A stretch of DNA of 8,776 bases from an uncultured Aliterella sp. (GTDB lineage Bacteria; Cyanobacteriota; Cyanobacteriia; Cyanobacteriales; Chroococcidiopsidaceae). Each line of letters starts with the position of its first letter. Within the stretch, counting starts at the first letter, position 1. Below the pieces are notes generated by a model. It did no database searches and was not told the origin of the DNA. It saw nothing but the letters and a program-made list of their open reading frames with translations. Location: NCBI GenBank assembly GCA_905479905.1, contig CAJQOK010000165.1, forward strand, positions 1 to 8,776. The letters run 5' to 3'. The position numbers were made by a program, and so were the translations under genes. This document shows positions 6,045 to 8,776 of the stretch, piece after piece.

Positions 6045-7613
6045 ATGACTACAAATAACGGCAACGGATTTAATCGCTCGTCTCAAATCACAGAAATAGA
6101 GAAATTGCCACTTATTAAATTAGTCACAACTAAGCAAAAAGCATCTACACCGCCGCTTGAAAATACTACCAAATATCAGCCTTTTGATCGCCCAGTAATA
6201 TTACAACAAACGCCAATTTTGTCGCGGTTGATTTTATTTGCTTTACTAACCGTAACTACTGGGGCGGTTATTTGGGCGTGTTATGCCAAAATTGAGCAAG
6301 CCATCCCCGCTACAGGCAAGCTAGAACCGACGGGAACTGTTAAAGAGGTACAATCCCCTATAAATGGTGTAGTCAAGGCTGTATACGTCACTGACGGGCA
6401 AAGAGTAAAAAAAGGCGATCGCCTCTTAAGTTTCGATTCGACGGCTGCACAATCCCAAAGCGCAGCGCTAAAGTTAGTTCGTGACTCTTTGCTGCAAGAA
6501 AATCAATTTTATACTTCGCAAATAAATAATCCTGGCGATGAGTCGCTGTTGTATCCAGCAGAAACCAAAACTGAAATTGTCGCTTTAACTAAAAGTAGAG
6601 CAGAATTAGTGGCTGAAAATCGACTTTATCGCGGGTTGTTAGGCGATAAGGGAGTAGCAGATAGCTTAAATAGGGAACAATTAGAGCGTTTGCAATCAAG
6701 TCAAGCCGAGTTACGCTCAAGAGAAGTTTCCGCCCAATTAGTTGTAGCTCAATTGAGGGCGCAGTTGAGCCAAACCAGTATTCAACTAGCCAATCTCAAA
6801 AGTAATCTAAATGTAGATAGAGGGATTTTGGATAATATTGCTCCTTTAGCAAAAGATGGCGCAATTTCAAAAATTCAGTTTCTCAAACAGCAACAGCAAG
6901 TCCAAACTGATCAAGCAGAAGTAGAAAAAAGTATTCAAGAGCAAATCAGACTCAAACTAGCCATCAATGAAGCTCAGTCGAAAGCTCAAAGTATTCTAGC
7001 TTTTGAGCGCAAAGATTTGTTAGAGCGTCTGGCGGCTAATCACAAAAATATAGCCCAAATAGACAGCCAGCTAACAAAAGTGCTGGTAGAAAATAATAAG
7101 CGCATCGCCGAAATAGACAGCCAGTTGAGTAGCGCGAGTTTAAATTTACAGTATCAAGATATTACTGCCCCCGAAAGTGGCGTAGTATTTGATATGCAAG
7201 TGCATAATTCGGGCTTTGTTGCTAGTACAAGTCAACCCATTCTTAAGATAGTACCGGGAGATGCTTTAACAGCAAAAGTATTTATTACCAACCGCGATAT
7301 TGGGTTTGTGCGCGCCGGAATGGATGTAGATGTTCGCATCGAGTCTTTTCCTTTTAGCGAATTTGGGGATGTAAAAGGTAAGCTAGTTTGGATTGGCTCG
7401 GATGCTTTACCACCAGATCAGGTTTATCCTTTTTATCGCTTTCCGGCAAAAGTAAAGCTAGACAAACAATCGCTATTAGTTAATGGGCGAGAAATAGTAT
7501 TGCAATCAGGGATGGGGATAAATACAAATATCAAAGTGCGATCGCGTACAGTAATGAGTATTTTTACCGATTTGTTTGCTAAAAATGCCGAAAGCTTGAA
7601 GTTTGTCCGCTAA
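6045..7613 (+). CDS. HlyD-family periplasmic adaptor of type I secretion
   Basis: A 522-residue membrane-fusion protein that would link the HlyB-type pump at 3067 to a TolC-like outer-membrane channel. A cytoplasmic N-terminal tail of about 58 residues precedes one membrane helix (about 60-80). The first lipoyl half-motif spans about 100-132 (SPINGVV, then DGQRVKKGDRLLSFD). A long Gln/Glu/Lys-rich coiled-coil hairpin runs from about 135 to 365. The second lipoyl half follows at about 368-402 (APESGVV ... QPILKIVPG), then a beta-barrel region with a YPFYRFPAKVKL strand. This order is the standard HlyD/PrtE architecture and the length is close to HlyD (478). The coiled coil contains a short internal repeat, IAxIDSQL at 336-343 and 354-361. 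The gene lies 50 bases after the exporter and is followed by a strong terminator, so it closes the operon. Confidence 0.93.
   Translation: MTTNNGNGFNRSSQITEIEKLPLIKLVTTKQKASTPPLENTTKYQPFDRPVILQQTPILSRLILFALLTVTTGAVIWACYAKIEQAIPATGKLEPTGTVKEVQSPINGVVKAVYVTDGQRVKKGDRLLSFDSTAAQSQSAALKLVRDSLLQENQFYTSQINNPGDESLLYPAETKTEIVALTKSRAELVAENRLYRGLLGDKGVADSLNREQLERLQSSQAELRSREVSAQLVVAQLRAQLSQTSIQLANLKSNLNVDRGILDNIAPLAKDGAISKIQFLKQQQQVQTDQAEVEKSIQEQIRLKLAINEAQSKAQSILAFERKDLLERLAANHKNIAQIDSQLTKVLVENNKRIAEIDSQLSSASLNLQYQDITAPESGVVFDMQVHNSGFVASTSQPILKIVPGDALTAKVFITNRDIGFVRAGMDVDVRIESFPFSEFGDVKGKLVWIGSDALPPDQVYPFYRFPAKVKLDKQSLLVNGREIVLQSGMGINTNIKVRSRTVMSIFTDLFAKNAESLKFVR
7050..7127 (+). repeat. Short in-frame repeat in the HlyD coiled coil
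   Basis: A 14-base identical sequence (AAATAGACAGCCAG at 7057-7070 and 7111-7124) recurs after 54 bases, encoding IAQIDSQL and IAEIDSQL 18 residues apart. It probably reflects duplication of a coiled-coil segment. Confidence 0.6.
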
Positions 7614-7616
7614 GGT

Positions 7617-7649
7617 AGAGACGTTGCGCTGCAACGTCTCTCCTTTTTT
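7617..7649 (+). terminator. Strong intrinsic terminator of the secretion operon, made of a GTAGAGACGTTGC-type repeat
   Basis: AGAGACGTTGC (7617-7627) and GCAACGTCTCT (7631-7641) form a perfect 11-base-pair stem with a three-base loop. It begins three bases after the HlyD stop codon and is followed by CC and six Ts (7644-7649). The T-run is only on the plus strand, so it terminates the secretion operon rather than the convergent TPR gene. Inverted repeats of this GTAGAGACGTTGC type are, as I recall, scattered through many cyanobacterial genomes. Confidence 0.9.
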
Positions 7650-7669
7650 AATCGGCGACAATCGATCAA

Positions 7670-8560
7670 TTATTGTCTTGTAGGCGCTGGACTTGCTGGT
7701 TGTGGCGGTGTGGGACTTGCTTGTAAAGTAGAACGAATACGGGGAGAAGCGAACAGTTTTTTGGTGTCGTTGAGTAAGCGAGTTCCCCACAAATTTAGTT
7801 TGAGAAACTCCAAGTCGCCATAACGACTATCTATTTTTAAAGCCGCTTCTCCCGCCGCTATGCCTTGCTGCTGTTGCCCTTGAGCGTAGAGAGCCGCCGC
7901 TATAGCTAGTTGAGGCTCGGCGGCTTGCTTATCAATTTTTAGGGCATTTTGCCAAGATGCGATCGCGCCTTTGACATCTCCTTGCTCGTACTTAATTAAA
8001 CCGATATTATTAATTGCCGGCCAAAACTTTTGGTTTCCCGCCACTGCTTTATTGTATTGAGAAATTGCTTCAGGTAAACGATTGAGCTTGTAGTAAGAAT
8101 TGCCCAGATCAAACAAAGCTTCGGGATCGTTGGGTTTAATAGCTAAACCTGCAAGGATATTCTCTACCGCCGCTTGGTACTTTTCTTGACCAAAATTTGC
8201 CGAACCCAAAGCAAACAAAATTGCTGGATTTTTGGGATCTAAAGTTTTTGCTTGTTGCAAAGGCGCGACAGCTTCAGTAAACTTATTTGTTTGCAAATAT
8301 AAGCCACCCAACAACAGCCACGATTGGTAGCTTTTGGGGGCTAATTGCGTTGCTAACCTAGCTCGTGGTAAAGCTAGTTCGTATTGTTGAAACTGTGCCA
8401 ACTGCGCGGCTTCTTGAGCCAAACTTAATCCTTGCTTTTCTAGTTCTGCACTATTGATTTGCACCGTATAGGGAACAAGTGCTTGACCTAGTGCGGGTAA
8501 ACTTAATCCCCCTGAGCCAATAATAACCAGTAACGATAGCCAATAATTCCGATTCGGCAC
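7670..8560 (-). CDS. Exported TPR-repeat protein
   Basis: A 296-residue protein. Residues 1-25 look like a Sec signal peptide: basic N-terminus, hydrophobic core WLSLLVIIGSGGLSL, and a likely signal peptidase site after ALG at 23-25. Six tetratricopeptide-like units of 34 residues follow at about 44-77, 78-111, 112-145, 146-179, 180-213 and 214-247. The third to fifth are the most canonical (for example, PEALFDLGNSYYKLNRLPEA starting at 146). A short Pro-rich tail ends the protein (282-294). TPR domains are protein-binding scaffolds, so it probably acts in the periplasm or thylakoid lumen, but its partner is unknown. The start is a GTG at 8560, supported by GAGG seven bases upstream. It is convergent with the secretion operon and has no obvious functional tie to it. 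Confidence 0.88.
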   Translation of the reverse strand: MPNRNYWLSLLVIIGSGGLSLPALGQALVPYTVQINSAELEKQGLSLAQEAAQLAQFQQYELALPRARLATQLAPKSYQSWLLLGGLYLQTNKFTEAVAPLQQAKTLDPKNPAILFALGSANFGQEKYQAAVENILAGLAIKPNDPEALFDLGNSYYKLNRLPEAISQYNKAVAGNQKFWPAINNIGLIKYEQGDVKGAIASWQNALKIDKQAAEPQLAIAAALYAQGQQQQGIAAGEAALKIDSRYGDLEFLKLNLWGTRLLNDTKKLFASPRIRSTLQASPTPPQPASPAPTRQ

Positions 8561-8567
8561 AAAAACG

Positions 8568-8571
8568 CCTC
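8568..8571 (-). promoter_or_regulatory. Ribosome binding site deciding the GTG start of the TPR gene
   Basis: On the minus strand GAGG is followed by seven bases and then GTG at 8560. The good spacing supports this non-ATG start, and the signal peptide begins directly after it. Confidence 0.6.
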
Positions 8572-8604
8572 AACCAACTTTAGATAAATATTTCGATTAC
8601 AGGG

Positions 8605-8613
8605 ATTATGACA
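8605..8613 (-). promoter_or_regulatory. Possible extended -10 promoter of the TPR gene
   Basis: On the minus strand the sequence reads TGTCATAAT, a TG-extended -10 box with five of six matches. No good -35 is visible. Transcription would begin near 8598, about 38 bases before the GTG. The presumed intron edge at 8636 lies about where the -35 box would be. Confidence 0.3.
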
Positions 8614-8635
8614 CTAAACCACACTGATTAGGCGT

Positions 8636-8776
8636 GTGCGATTCGTTGGTTAGTGAATCACGGTATTCAGTCCGTACATAACTAACCCAGCCAAGACTCC
8701 CAAGTCTAGCTGAACTCTCAGAGAGATGTAGGTGAAAGCCCTACCCGCCAGGTTCAGGCGTGACTCCTTATCTGCC
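8636..8776 (+). mobile_element. Probable 5' end of a group II intron (domain I), cut by the right edge
   Basis: From 8636 the sequence begins GTGCG, the group II intron 5' consensus (GUGYG). It then shows closely packed complementary arms: GGTTAGT (8648-8654) with ACTAACC (8681-8687); ACGG (8660-8663) with CCGT (8672-8675); AGACT (8694-8698) with AGTCT (8703-8707); and CTGAAC (8710-8715) with GTTCAG (8752-8757). The last pair encloses CTCT/AGAG (8715-8718, 8722-8725) and GTAGG/CCTAC (8728-8732, 8740-8744). No protein-coding signal is apparent. Such dense nested pairing indicates a structured RNA, and domain I of a cyanobacterial group II intron is the best fit I know. The reverse transcriptase and domains V-VI would lie to the right, outside the window. 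Another structured RNA is possible. Confidence 0.6.

Noticed and set aside
7506..7790. A minus-strand open frame spanning the HlyD end, the terminator and the TPR gene end
   Set aside because: It crosses a strong terminator hairpin, overlaps two well-supported genes in other frames and resembles no family.
8561..8776. A riboswitch or tRNA at the right edge
   Set aside because: No tRNA arms or known riboswitch core was found. The GTGCG start and nested stems fit a group II intron better.
1..8776. CRISPR array, insertion-sequence transposase or attachment site
   Set aside because: No regularly spaced repeats, transposase motifs or tRNA-flanked direct repeats were seen. The only mobile-element signal is the intron edge.

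Overview
The window looks like a stretch of cyanobacterial chromosome. Twelve perfect copies of the palindrome GCGATCGC (the HIP1 repeat typical of many cyanobacteria) occur in 8.8 kb. The coding sequence is moderately AT-rich with many TTA/TTG leucines, and the left-edge gene resembles a cyanobacterial CruA lycopene cyclase. The species cannot be named from the sequence.

Layout. (1) 1-1154, minus strand: most of a CruA-like FAD-dependent lycopene cyclase, cut by the left edge. (2) 1155-1310: intergenic region between divergent genes, with two possible promoters firing rightward and an AT-rich tandem repeat resembling a Pho box. (3) 1311-2206, plus: a 77-residue protein of unknown function overlapping a PAP2-family membrane phosphatase. 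(4) 2333-7613, plus: a three-gene type I secretion operon. It encodes a cytoplasmic parvulin-like protein, a 975-residue HlyB-type exporter (cyclic-nucleotide-binding-like domain, C39-like domain, membrane domain, ATPase) and a HlyD-type adaptor. It ends in a strong intrinsic terminator. (5) 7670-8560, minus: an exported TPR-repeat protein, convergent with the operon. (6) 8636 to the right edge: a densely structured sequence beginning GTGCG, read as the 5' end of a group II intron.

How the genes work together. The operon should build the inner-membrane part of a type I secretion system: HlyB-type ATPase plus HlyD-type adaptor, which would dock with a TolC-like outer-membrane channel not encoded here. 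No substrate gene is visible. The noteworthy point is that three accessory domains keep their folds but appear to have lost key residues. The C39-like domain lacks Cys, His and Asp. The parvulin-like domain lacks both usual histidines. The CNB-like domain lacks the phosphate-binding Arg. By contrast, every ATPase motif of the transporter is intact. This suggests an active pump whose accessory domains recognise or hold substrate rather than cleave, isomerise or bind cNMP. That is inference from sequence alignment by eye.

The most worthwhile items for follow-up are this secretion operon and the intron edge. I did not find a convincing wholly new system.
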